Of a stretch of DNA of 64,000 bases, positions 34,329 through 45,700 are shown piece after piece. The translations under genes and the position numbers were made by a program. The stretch lies in the NCBI GenBank assembly GCA_029168955.1, contig JAPDOI010000173.1:124001-188000 (forward strand). Reading direction: 5' to 3'. How positions within the stretch are numbered: the stretch's first letter is position 1; each line of letters starts with the position of its first letter. This DNA comes from Aplectana chamaeleonis. Lineage: Eukaryota > Nematoda > Chromadorea > Rhabditida > Cosmocercidae. A model generated the notes under the pieces. That model saw only the letters and a list, made by a program, of their open reading frames with translations. It had not been told where the DNA came from and made no database searches.

Positions 34329-35144
34329 TGTCGCGTAGCGCTTGTTTTTATCGCGGGTCTCCCCGGGCCGCGAGTTAAGTCCCGCCCCTTGCTCGACGGC
34401 TGCGACTCTGCCTGCGTAGCCGCCAGGCCCCGCCTCCGGTTCGGGCGGCAGTCTCCTCTCCGCTGCCAGCCGAGTCGGTGGCAGACGGCGAGCTCTCTCG
34501 CCGCGCCGTGATGTCAGCGGGGCGGGTCGTTAATCCCGACGTTGACAGCACCGACAGCGGCCGTCGTCCACTGGCGACGTATCGATCGCGGAGATCGGGA
34601 TGTTGGGCAAGGCACACCTCGCGTATGAATACTCTACCATGGGGGGTCTTCCTTATAATACGCGAGCGATCAGGTTCCAATCAAATCAGCTCATTCTGTT
34701 CCTACTAGCTCTAATATCATAACATCTCCCGGTTCTACTACGCTTTCTTGTACTTGCATTATTGCTCGTGTCGTTTCTTAGCTCGACTTCTTCGCATTGA
34801 CCATCTTGCAATATGCATTACTGGATGTACTGGATTAAAGGATGAGTGAACGGGTGTACCATAGTTTGCCGGTCAACACCGAGAGTTATCGATCATTACC
34901 TGTGGTTGTTGTTTGATTACTGTTGAACCAAAGATGAGTACGCGTAAAGTGAACGGCGCAACCGGGGCCAGGGAGTCCCCAATGCCAGTGTCAAGAACCA
35001 GAACCACCTTTGCAGATCGCGCCAACTCCCTAAAGTTGGTCATGGGGTCATGCCCGGTTACCCGCTAGAGAAATTGTGGGGTAAGTACGCAGACACACCA
35101 ATAAGCTCTAAGCCAATTTGATCTTTCTCTCTCACTCCGCGACA
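34329..35144 (+). repeat. LTR-like repeat G, copy G2, with leader and short gag-like frame
   Basis: Bounded by TGTCGCG and CGCGACA. The first 540 bp and last 75 bp match G1 (21339-21963). The extra segment (about 34875-35065) contains an ATG frame. The whole may be a solo or recombined LTR retrotransposon remnant keeping the 5' leader and the first codons of gag; this is inference. No target duplication seen. Confidence 0.6.
34934..35068 (+). CDS. Short frame, possible gag N-terminus in G2
   Basis: 44 residues starting MSTRKVNGATGARESP and ending at a TAG. It is basic and low-complexity and sits just downstream of LTR-like sequence, where gag normally begins. No recognised domain; G1 lacks this segment entirely. 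Confidence 0.25.
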   Translation: MSTRKVNGATGARESPMPVSRTRTTFADRANSLKLVMGSCPVTR

Positions 35145-35559
35145 GAATTTTTCTTAATAGGATGTGACTGAAGTTTCAAATTTACACTACCTATTTTTGT
35201 TGAAGTTGACTGAATTTTCCTTATTCAGTGCTTTTTTTTCGCTTACTCGCATGTCAAAATTGAAATCAGAAAAGAAAAAAATTACGACTGATGCTCCCGA
35301 ATGCAGGGTGAACAGCCAATTTTGAATTCCCAAATGGGGGTGCCTAAAAGGGTACCGAGCTAAAAAGGGGGGATGTCACATTTAAAATTGCCTTTCTTGG
35401 ACGCGTACCCAGCTCTGGTAGCATCTCCTCCGGCTAGTGTGCTGATGATCCCCTTCTCGGCGACCTCGATCCCTACAAATAGATTTTTTTTGGCACGGAT
35501 GAGTTAGGGGTCGTTTACACTTCTGCCGCCGAGCGTCGCGGCGGAGTGCACTCGATATC

Positions 35560-35703
35560 GGCTGGATGGACGGATGAATTTCAACCGAGCCTACGTTCCT
35601 CAGTCCAATACCGGTCTTTGTCCTTCTCCGGGCTCGCTGTCGCGCCACGATTACGAAGGAAAAAATGCAAGCCTAAGGCAACTCGTCTACCAATTTTCCA
35701 CCC
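35560..35703 (-). repeat. Fragment of MITE family K (K3)
   Basis: Segments such as TGGATG(A/G)A(C/T)GGATGAA, CAGTCCA(A/T)TACCGG and ACTCGTC(T/C)ACCAATTTTCCACC match K1 (about 55045-55185). It is cut off by MITE B1. Confidence 0.7.
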
Positions 35704-36198
35704 TCAAAGGCAGTGTTCACGATGATTTTTGTTCCCGAGTTTTCGCCTCAAAACAATGCGTTGGCCACCAAGTGTTACCGAAATTGCGAAGAGACGGCTT
35801 GAAATGCCCTGAAACGTATTATTTCAGTGACATTAATCTCTGGCCTGGAATAGTTGTCCGACTGTATGAACACGTTCACGGTGGTTGTCACCGGTAAAAA
35901 TTGAGCTAATCAAAAATAGAAGAATATTCCGGGCAAAACAGTTATATGTAGTTAGGGTCCGAAGGAAAGGACGGAGCAGTAAAGTGTAGAGAATCGCAAG
36001 GGATGAGCCCACAAAATATTTCATTGTCACAACAAACAGTTCCAGTGAGAGTAAAAAGGTGGGGTGAGAGTAAAGGATTTGATGCCTTTTAAAGGCGTTT
36101 TTCTCGATTTCTTCGTTATTTCAGTTCTACCCGGAAGCCAAACAATCAATTTAGCTATTAATCTCGAAAAGGAAGATTATCGTGAACACTGCCTTTAA
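35704..36198 (+). mobile_element. TTAA MITE family B, copy B1
   Basis: TCAAAGGCAGTGTTCACGATG at the left (TTAA degraded to TCAA) and ATCGTGAACACTGCCTTTAA at the right; 495 bp. Serves as the uninterrupted reference for B3. Confidence 0.88.
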
Positions 36199-36855
36199 GT
36201 GGCGATTTCAAGAGGTTCGCTACCACCCCTGGGCGCTTCGACTTGTAGTCGATGCGACCAAAATACTGCCGCGATGTGAAATCGCTGGACGAAGCAATTT
36301 GAAATCGCTCCGTCCAGTGATTTCAAATCGTCGGGCGACTTGGGATCGCTCGTCGCAGTTCAGCGTGAAACATGACGGAGATTTGCGGACAACGTCGCGA
36401 GATTGAGTGCGAAGTCTGCAATATGGCGCCGAATACCCTACGTCTCGACGAAACATTACGGCCTAGTCGCTTCGACAAGACAAATCGCTTCCATCGTGGA
36501 AGCGACGCGAGTAGTCGAAGCGGCCTTACAAAACCAAGCAGGTAGCTTCGACCAGCTATTAAAACCCAAATAACCCAGTCACTCGGCGATCGCCACTGAA
36601 ACTGCGAACTGTTCCAATCCGTCGCGACTCAGTGCAAGATCTGTTGTCGCGACGGGTTTTGTAACTGTTGGCGGTGAATCAAATAGTTGAAGCCATCAGC
36701 AAGGAATTTGGCTTTACGGAGAACAGAGGAGTCAAAATCGCTCACAATTTTAGGGATCGCCTTTTCAGCTCGAGAATTGAGTAGAACTGTTTGAAGCTCG
36801 TGTATACCCAACGTAAGATGATTCTTCGGAGGCTCTTCATATCGTGTTAACAAGG
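36199..36855. other. Hairpin-rich DNA, no gene
   Basis: Small inverted repeats: GAAATCGCTGGACG pairs with CGTCCAGTGATTTC (36278-36325), and CGCTTCCA pairs with TGGAAGCG (36488-36505) with GTCGAAGCG motifs around. Possibly an old fold-back MITE. Confidence 0.4.
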
Positions 36856-38060
36856 GTTACATGATTACCTGTATTACCTGCCCTCCCTTTGATCATCGAC
36901 AGTGTCGAACGGGCTCCAGTAACGTCTCCATTCGTCCGTATTGAAAGCCATAGTTGGCCAGGACATCCTACTCGCTCTGGGAACACGAAGACTCTCACGC
37001 CTTTCGTCAAGGCTCTTGGTGAAGAAATCGGACCATTGTGTTGGAGGACGGCCACTGGTGCGCCTGAGGTCCCACGGTACTCAATCTGTTACAGCTCTTG
37101 CCCAACGGTTATCCTCAAAGCGCATTACGTGTCCAGATTTTAGACGGCTTAGCGTATTCGACCACGCCCCTGATTTTTGACCGTCTGCGTAGCTCGGAAC
37201 TCTTAACTCCTTTCCTCTCTTGCCTGAGGCCAATGGTATACATTTGCGACACTTTGCGTTGCACAGCGACAGCGACAATGGTAACGACAGGCATCGGCAC
37301 ATTTGCAGTATGTGAGCCCTCTGTGACATGTCGCTGCGCCGAACGTGCGACAACTGTTCCTACGACGGCCAGTGCCGTTGCTGCGATGCTGGTCCCGCCA
37401 CGATTTGTGCGAAATTTCATGACTGCCGCTCATCACAGAAACAATGTATACCATTGACCTGAAACGTGACACTCCGAGCATCGTCCTCTCGATTGCGCGT
37501 TGAGTGAAGCGGGTCGCACTTCAATCCTGCTTGCGTAATGCCCAGATTTGCAAAGCATACGTTAAAGATGGAAAATTGTGGGATCGGTCAGGTGGGTACG
37601 GAGCCGGGTATTCTTCGTCTTCATCACGACTTCCTCGACGGTTGTAAAAGCTCCCCAAGCTGTTCGTTTTCTCCTACTCAACCTCGGTACTAGATCGTTC
37701 TTGATGTTGGCCCCGCGACCTAGATACACGTAGCTCGAACATTCAGAGATGTTCCGTTGAGCATGAATGGGGCATTAGACACGTATCCGTTTTTCATGAA
37801 CATCGTTTTTTTTTTCAAATTCAGCTCCAGACCGACTTTTCCACTTGCATTGTCAAAGTCGGTCAGCATCCGTTCGGCTCGCCTGATGGATGGTGTTATG
37901 AGAACAATGTCATCAGCGAAGATGAATAAGCTGCCGACCGTCGACTTTCACTCCCATATCTTGCCATTCCTACTCGCACATAACGTTTTCAAGAGAGGCA
38001 CTGAAGAGAGTGTAGTGCCAAGACCTAGGTGAATTGTATTCCCTAGGGTGTATCCTATTG
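36856..38060 (-). pseudogene. RTE-type reverse transcriptase remnant, copy 2
   Basis: Minus-strand relic of a reverse transcriptase related to, but distinct from, the copy at 25.7-28.3 kb. In order: LFSASLENV, a stop, EWQDMGVKVDGRQL, a one-base shift, FADDIVLITPS (catalytic Asp pair) and KNGYVSNAPFMLNGT. Then IERTMLGVSRF, an interruption by MITE Q, RSKIRGVVEYAKPSKI, GHVMRFEDNRWARAVTD, and GRPPTQWSDFFTKSL to the 3' end near 36870. The tail repeats CAGGTAAT. The endonuclease and most of the palm domain upstream are missing or too degraded to read. Several stops and shifts; not functional. Confidence 0.88.
37231..37457. mobile_element. MITE Q inserted in RTE copy 2
   Basis: Inverted ends CAATGGTATACATT (left) and AATGTATACCATTG (right), interrupting the RTE frame between SRF and LRQERKG. 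Flanks CCTGAGG and CCTGAAA suggest a short duplication with decay. About 225 bp. Confidence 0.7.
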
Positions 38061-39717
38061 GGATCTTAGTGATCGCTGCTCTTTTCCTCCCTTAGAGAGA
38101 CGGAAGGTGATAGTGCAAACTTTTTGATACTTGATTAAGTCAGTACGACAAGGGACCAAATTCAGCTGAAGCCAGTTGTCGCGACACAATGTCCTCTACG
38201 TCGTGAGAGATTCACCGCCAACAATGGGCGGACAGAAGCGTTGAGTTTGTCTCCTCAGGACGCAACGACCTGACTTAATTTGATCAAGTCTGTTTGAATC
38301 GGCACTCTTCCTGTTGCAAAAGATCACAAGGACATCACAAACCAATTTTCAACTAGCATTTGCTGCTCTCATTTCACTCCAACCCAGAAGCTCACTTTAC
38401 TCAGAGTGGCTGTCATGTTCCGTCGCACAGTTTGGAGAAAGGCGGCCCTCCTAGCGGCTTCTAGGTACAGAGACTTTTAAACCACTCCTCTAGCAATGCT
38501 ATCGATGCATTTTGATGACCTTCAGCCAGCGAGCTTGGACGTAGGCTGTCCAAGTTCAATCTGGATCTCGTTACCGCAAGCCGTTGTGCTAGATTTTCGC
38601 TTCTTAATTTGCTATTCGTCACTTCCCGAGAGCTTCTACGCCCGTCCCAGTCATCGCTGTGACTCTAGGTGACCGTGTATTTTCACAAAACTAACAACGG
38701 GACAGTGGATTCTCTCATTTCGACCATAGGTGCAACAGTAGCTAATCCCGGCGCCATTGGAGGCCCAGATCTGGGATTCATCCACCCTAGACAGTTCAGG
38801 ATCATGATTTATACAGAAAAGAAAAATCTTACTCAATTTTGACTCAAACGCAGGTTTGGTTAGAACAGAAAAGTGTTATAATAGCTACTTATGCAGGGTG
38901 GAAGTATATTATAAAACGGCTGAAAATTGAAAAAAGTTTTATAAAAGTTCTTAGAGAGAACCCAATTCTAAAACCATCGATATTGAAGTTTTTCAATACC
39001 CTGAATCCGCTCATCGCAGTAGAATAGGCCTAGCACAACGCTGGAGAGCGATGTCGACGAAATTATGAGTGAAGTATATAATGAAACGCTATAAGGCGGC
39101 TATTCTCACTGACAAAGCATTTGACCGTTTGAGGCCGGCCTCAGAAGGTGACCTTGGGGTACTTTCCGGATGTTAACTTCCGACGCTGAGGGGATCGCCC
39201 CATGGCTGACCGCCAGAAAAGCTTCCTTGATGTGGATCGCGGCAAAGGTGATTGTCCTTCGTACGAACCGTGGCGAGGTTGGCGTCCTTGCTGCGGGTCG
39301 TGACAAGGATCATACCTGACCCCGCTGGATGGGAAAGCCCAAATTCTCTCTCCGTTATCAGAACATGCTGCTGATAATAGAGGTCGCACTTCTGAGCAGA
39401 CATCTTGTTCAACCCCTTGTTAACGGGAGCACCTGTTGCTAAGAGCAGCAGCTGCTTCCGATGAGGAGGGGTCGAAACCCGATATACTGCTCTTACCAGC
39501 AGCTGCTGCTGGCAACGAGAGCTTCAGTCCACTGAGAACACCAAGAAGAAACCCCTATTGTGCTGTCATACCACCCTGCGAGGGCGTATCTGTGTCGTCA
39601 TGTGACCATCTCGGCCACCCTGTGATTCTTCATGAGCACATGGAACTTCAATTTTTATGGGAAACTCGCGTATCATTTGCATCGTGAAGCCTGCCTTTGA
39701 CCAAGCTTCAGCATTAC
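38061..39717. other. Unassigned region downstream of the coiled-coil gene
   Basis: Possible further minus-strand exons of the coiled-coil gene could lie at 39310-39560: an acceptor-like TTCTCAG, an Ala-rich stretch near 39510, a GTAAGA donor, and a frame with GLNKMSAQKCDLYYQQHVLI near 39400. Their phases do not join cleanly to exon 39718-39807, so I leave them unassigned. A CAGCAGCTGCT inverted repeat lies at 39447-39511. Confidence 0.35.
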
Positions 39718-42700
39718 CTGAGAATGAAGCGATTTGTTAGTGTCTTCCATGATTCGCATCCGACTCGAGAACTTCTGCTGCAACGCGTCCATTTCCACCA
39801 TACGAATCTGCAAGTTTTGTATGCATGCACATTTCGAAAGCAATTGATTAGTGCCACCAGCCAACCCGAATACCTTCTCTGTTTGCCTCATTTTATGCTG
39901 ATGAGCTTCTTTGTCCTTTTGCCATCCTTGTTTGGTCTTGTTTAACTGGTCTAGCAGATCTGCATTGGCAATCTTCATGTCCTCCAATTTGGCCTCGCTT
40001 TCGTTGTTCTTAAGCAATTGAAAACTGATTCGATGGAAGTTGTATGTAGACAAAAGGTGAAGGTAAGACAAACACCTTTTTCTCAAAGAGAGCCAGCTGC
40101 TTTTTAAGATCAATCAAATGCATTTTGTCGCTCTCGTGACGAACCAAACTTAAGGTTTCTTCTGTGTCCGAGTTAGGAAGAGATGCTGCAAGAAAGAGTT
40201 ACAGCCATCCCCCATTACATACTACATTCCGGGCAGAAGAACCAGCAGGTACGTCGTGGGGAAACATAACTGTCGGTAACAAGATTTAAACATGATCGAT
40301 GGTTCTGCTTTACTCTCTGCCAGACCCAAATTATCGGGACAGGGGCTCTCTACACACCGAGGAACTCTGCCAACGCGTAGCTAAATGCCTCACACGGAAA
40401 CCAGAGATGCCCAGGGTTTCGGAGGCATCTAGTCTAATTTTGACACGAGAATTTACGTAAATTACGGGAAGTTTAGCCTCAGTTGGTGAAATTTTAGCTA
40501 CAGCGCCCGCATACATATTCTACGTAAATTCTCGCTACAGCACCCGCACAGTCTACGCTTATTCTCGTTGCAGCACACGGTCGATCGACCCATCCAGTCT
40601 TGATCTGGAGTGGCATGCATGGATGGTCAGGGAGCGCTACGCCGCACGCACGCGTCACGATTTGAATTCAAGTTGCGATGCGTGCACGTGACGTTGCGCC
40701 TCCCTACCCTGGCCACCGCATTCATGCATGCCACTCCTGTACTAGAAAGATGATCCCCGCTGCGATCGAGCGCATCGCCGTTTCTTCCCCACGGCCTGCA
40801 GCATACCAGCAAAAAAAAACGTATACCTTGCAAGGTCTTGCAGAGAGCGACACGGGGTCACCCTCCACGACCACCCACAAAGTGTTAAGTTATGCGTGGA
40901 TTGAGTAGGCCAACACTGTTCGAACCGCATCCCTGCGTTCCGCGTAGCCAGCGCGGGTTTGAGATTGCATTTCAACACAGGCTGTCGCTAAATCCGTAGA
41001 TTCTCGCTACAAAATTATAGCGAGAATATACGGGTCTAGCGTCAGAGAGAGCAATGGTTCGAACGACACAAGAATATGCGGGTTTTAGCTATCGTAGCTA
41101 AAACCCATAAATTCTCGCTACATGGAATGGGGCGGCGTTTCAGGCCGCGCCCTCGGGGGCACCTAGCTACACGTTGGCAGAGAAGGAGTTGTCTCGCTTT
41201 TCGCGGCTCTAATTCCACTCCGGACCACTTCGCTTGCGTTGATTAGCATGACGTGTCGAACTGCAAAAACAGGACAACTTCTCCCTGTGTGTGTAGAGAG
41301 CCCCTGACCCGAACTATCGAGGAAAAAACAGTGAATAATAATAACTTTTTTAGCGCGATTCAGCTGTTTCATTTGGTTGCTTTTCGAAACGATATTGCTT
41401 TACCATTCGTTGGCTAAAACTCATGGCGATGAATGTGATGTCTTGAAATTGATCACTAGCTTTTACATCAAGGGGATGCTAAATGTTCAAAGAGAGCGCA
41501 TATATGTAGATTGAAAACGAGGGTTTCATTAGAAGAGCGTGTCCTAAATGAGCCAGAAATAGCTTTTATGAGAGTGTCTAAGAGGCGAAAACCGGATTTA
41601 TGAGTTCATCTAATGTCTATCCCATAGTCCAAAAACAAACAGGCCAGCCCACAAACGAGAAAAAAAGAAAAAAATAGAACTCCATAGTGGTTTCAACCCC
41701 ATCCTTGGCTACAAGAATCTCAAGAATAATTGTTGATCCTTTTTTTCCGTGATGGAAACGCACCTTAAAACCGGGAGAAGACAGCAATAAACGCATTTAA
41801 TGAGTAAATACATATGCAGTCAGGAGCTTTCCGCCGGGTGAAACTTCGTTACGAAACGCCCTACACACAGAGCCGCTCAGCAGCACCCTGACCGCATCAG
41901 TAACGAAATGTCCTTGATTCAAAACAAGCAGTTATCAGAGAAATCTAGGACTTGGGTTATACAAACCAATTCTAAATCTGGGGCTGGTATTTATTTTATT
42001 TGGTTATTGAAGGCAGCACACACACTCGAGAATGGTATAACTTTTATAAAACAAATTGAAAGTTTGAAGGTTATAGTATGGAAAAACAACAAAAAAAAAT
42101 CCGACGGAAATTGGATACAATTAGATATATAACGGGTTGGTTTTGTGATGGAGTGAAAGTGGACGAGTTACACCGCAGCATGCCCGCTCGGTTGAAAAAG
42201 CGGGGTGAACGAGAAAGTGTTCAAGACATAGCGAGCCAATAAACTCAAACGATCTATAATGAAACACTTGCGTCGTTGGAAGCTTCAAAAACTAGCCGAA
42301 GTGATCGCATTCGAACGATCAATGCGGACGAGTTTGCATTTGAGGAGGGGTGGAGACTGCAAAGCGAGAGAGCGGTGAATGCGAAATTGATTTGATATCA
42401 CCTAAATATGATAGCTTGATTCGTTTTTGATGCTTCAAACGGCGTAAGCGTTCTACTTGGAGCCATACGACCTCAGAAACGTGGTTATCTCACCAACCTT
42501 TTCGAGCGTGTTTGCTGCCTATAAGCTCCGCGGGCGATGCGTTAAGGGCACTGTTCACGATGATTTCTGCTTCAGAGTTCCCGACTCAAAACAATGCGTT
42601 GACCACAGTGTGTTACTAAAGTCTGTTCTACTCAGGCATTGTGGGGTTTCTAACGCGCAGCAAACGCGGGTCATAATTTGAACCGCTCCCGTTAGAAACC

Positions 42701-45700
42701 AAAAAATGGGCAAGGCGGGTGCCCCATATCCGCCGTTTGCCCCGCTATATCCGGCGATTCACTGCCGTTTGCAGGTTTCGATCATGCTAGATTAGATTTA
42801 CAACGGCAAAGGAGGTCGTCGTCCTATTATAGAAGCACGTGGCGCTGGGGGCTGCGTCCCATCATTCCAATGGGAGCGGGTCTCCCCCAACAGGGACACG
42901 GTCCATGTCGCGGCCCGCGTAAGGGAGCCATCCCCACCGCGGTCCGCGGCAGGGACATCATCCACGCCTCGGTCGACCGCGAGAGAGCTTCCCTTGCTGA
43001 GGACTGTGGCGGAGACCCCTCAGCGGTCAAAAATTGTCCAGAGAGTGACTCGTAGCCACTTTCCAGGAGCGGCCCCGCAAGGCCGACTGCGCTGTCTTTT
43101 TGATGTGGCCCCTTATATACGTGCTCTGCTGCTGATATGGGCCTGGTCAATTGTGGAGTCATCGATAACGTGATTCGCAGATCAAACGAGTTCATGCCCT
43201 GTCAAATCGTGTACGAACGCAATACCGAGCATCTCTGCAGCAGTGACGTCATCGCCAGCCAAACGGCGGAATCCGAGGTTTGGCAGGCGTTGAACGCAGA
43301 CCGGAATGGCCATGCGGGAACTCTGCCGTTTGCCCCGCACAGGTCGAAATGGGGCGGTTCAGTGCGCGTTAGAAACGCCAGAATGTCGGAGTCGAAGTGA
43401 AATTACGGTCCGCAGCAGCGGACAACCGCTTTTTCGACACACGCACCGCGCAAAACCGTGCTGGGACCCGATGTCCCGGCACGATTAGCGTCTAGCTGCT
43501 TGCCGCAACAGCGGTTGTCCGCTGAAGCGGACCGGAATTTCGCTTTGTTAAGGATAGTACACTGTGTGCATTGCTAAAAACAGACATTTCGACACTGCAC
43601 TGAGTGGAAGTTTTTTGAAACACCAAAAATGTGAAAGTAGGCTCGTTAAAATACAGTGCGTCGCATAAGCATACGAACACCCTGAAATTTCATGGTTGGG
43701 CCATTCGAACGACGTTTCAAGCATCGGCACCGGTTTCTATGTTTTCCGCTATGCCGAAACGGTAGGTCACACTGTAGGAAGGAAAATCGTGCACTTTTTC
43801 CTTTTTTACATACAGAAATTCATTTTTAGCCGTCGCATAAGTATACGAACACTTGAGAAATTCATAAATTTATCGAATAATTTCAAACAATACATACGGA
43901 AAAAGTCTTCAGTATGATGTTACACCACCGTTACGCAAAATAAGCTCAAACAGTCTATCTGTCATGCTTTCACTGAGGTTCTGGAGGGTCCCTTGGTCAA
44001 TTTCGTTCCATGCGTCCACGATGGCTTCCTTGAGTGACTCCACAGTTCCGCATTGCCTCCCATCGTTGTAGATCTTGCGATCAATGATTCCCCAAAGGTT
44101 CTCGATAGGATTCAGATCCGGGCTGATCGCTTGCCAATGCAGAGTTTCGACGTTGTTCCACCGGAGCCACTCCAGAGTAGATCGGCTGACGTGTATAGTG
44201 ACATTATCTTGGACATAACGGAAGCCCTGACGTCTTCGACGACGAAAATACGAAAGAAGATGCGAAGCCAACACTTCCTGGTACTCAAGTGTATCCATAC
44301 GATTCGATACGAATGCGATTCCGACCTTCCCAGTAGCTGTGAAGGCTGCCCAAACCATCACGTTTCCTCCGCCAGAGTTCCTACGGCTGAAGAAAGCCGG
44401 CTCGTTTCGGAGATCTCGCCCGTAGTGCCTCGAACCATCCGGACCATCCAAATTAAACTTTTTCTCGTCCGAGAAGACAACCTGAAGCAACGGGTTCAAA
44501 AATTTTTCATGAAATTGGATAGCACGCGATTCAGCTCACCTTCCTCCAAATTGTACCCAAGTTTGAACGGGCGAACTGGAGCCTGGCCGACTTGTGGCGT
44601 TCTTCCAAGCGCGGAACCTTTTTCATTACGGCTCTTTCGATGTATTCGTTGCGATGGATCGAACGGAGGATGGTATACTTTGACACATTCAGCGAAAGTT
44701 CGGAGCGGACGGTCGCGCTGGACACCATTGTATTGGAGACTCTTCTGACGATGCGTCGTTCGTCGTGTCCAGTGAGCTTCCGAGGCCTCCCAGAGCGAAC
44801 ACGCATTCCGTAGGAGTACGGATTCCGTAGAAACGAAGAGATGCAGCTTGGTGAACGTCCAATTCGCCGAGAGATTTGTCGGACTCCATGACCGGCGGCG
44901 TAGAGAGCCCGGGCCTGGGCCTGTTCTCCGGAAGAGAGATGAGAACCGCGTGGCATGATGATAATTTACGCATACAACTACATTCTTTACTATCCCGCTT
45001 GAAACAGGATATTTTCGTATGTCTCGTGTACAAAAATTTCGTTTCTCTCAAGTGTTCGTATACTTATGCGACGGCTAAAAAATAAATTTCTGTATGTGAA
45101 AAAGGAAAAACTGTAGGATTTGCGTTCCTACAATGTGACCTACCGTTTTCGGCATAGCGAAAAACATAGAGATCGGTGCCGATGCTTGAAACTTCGTTCG
45201 AATTGCCCAACTATGAAATTTGAGGGTGTTCGTATACTTATGCGACGCACTGTAGTGTTGTAGACTGCAACTACTTGTCCGATTTGTTAACTTGAACTGG
45301 ATGGCCTGTGACAGACGATATTCTCCATTTGAGTTCGAAACATGCAAACCTCATCGGGAAGAAATTCCGGTTCGCAGTTTCGGACAACCGCTGTTGCAGC
45401 ACGCAACAGGATTATATGTAATCGTGCTAGGCCAGAGATTAGTCGTACCAGGACCACGTAGTCTTATCACAATTCTCAACGTGTTGCGTGCTGCAACAGC
45501 CGCTGTTTGAAACCGCGAATCTGAATATTGCTCCGAGTCAATTAGCCCTAGCTTTATAGATCTTCTTAAAATATAGTTGCCCAGTGGCTCTGCAAGCGCC
45601 GGCGACCAAAGTCCTATGTGAAGCTCATATCCGCGAAAGCTGTGGTATTGGGCACTGTTGAAAAAGGTAGCAGTCTTCTACAACGAGCCTTGGAAAAAGG

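Noticed and set aside
43999..44748. 231-codon plus-strand frame opposite the Tc3 transposase
   Set aside because: Shadow frame; the minus strand has the DDE triad and matching splice sites.
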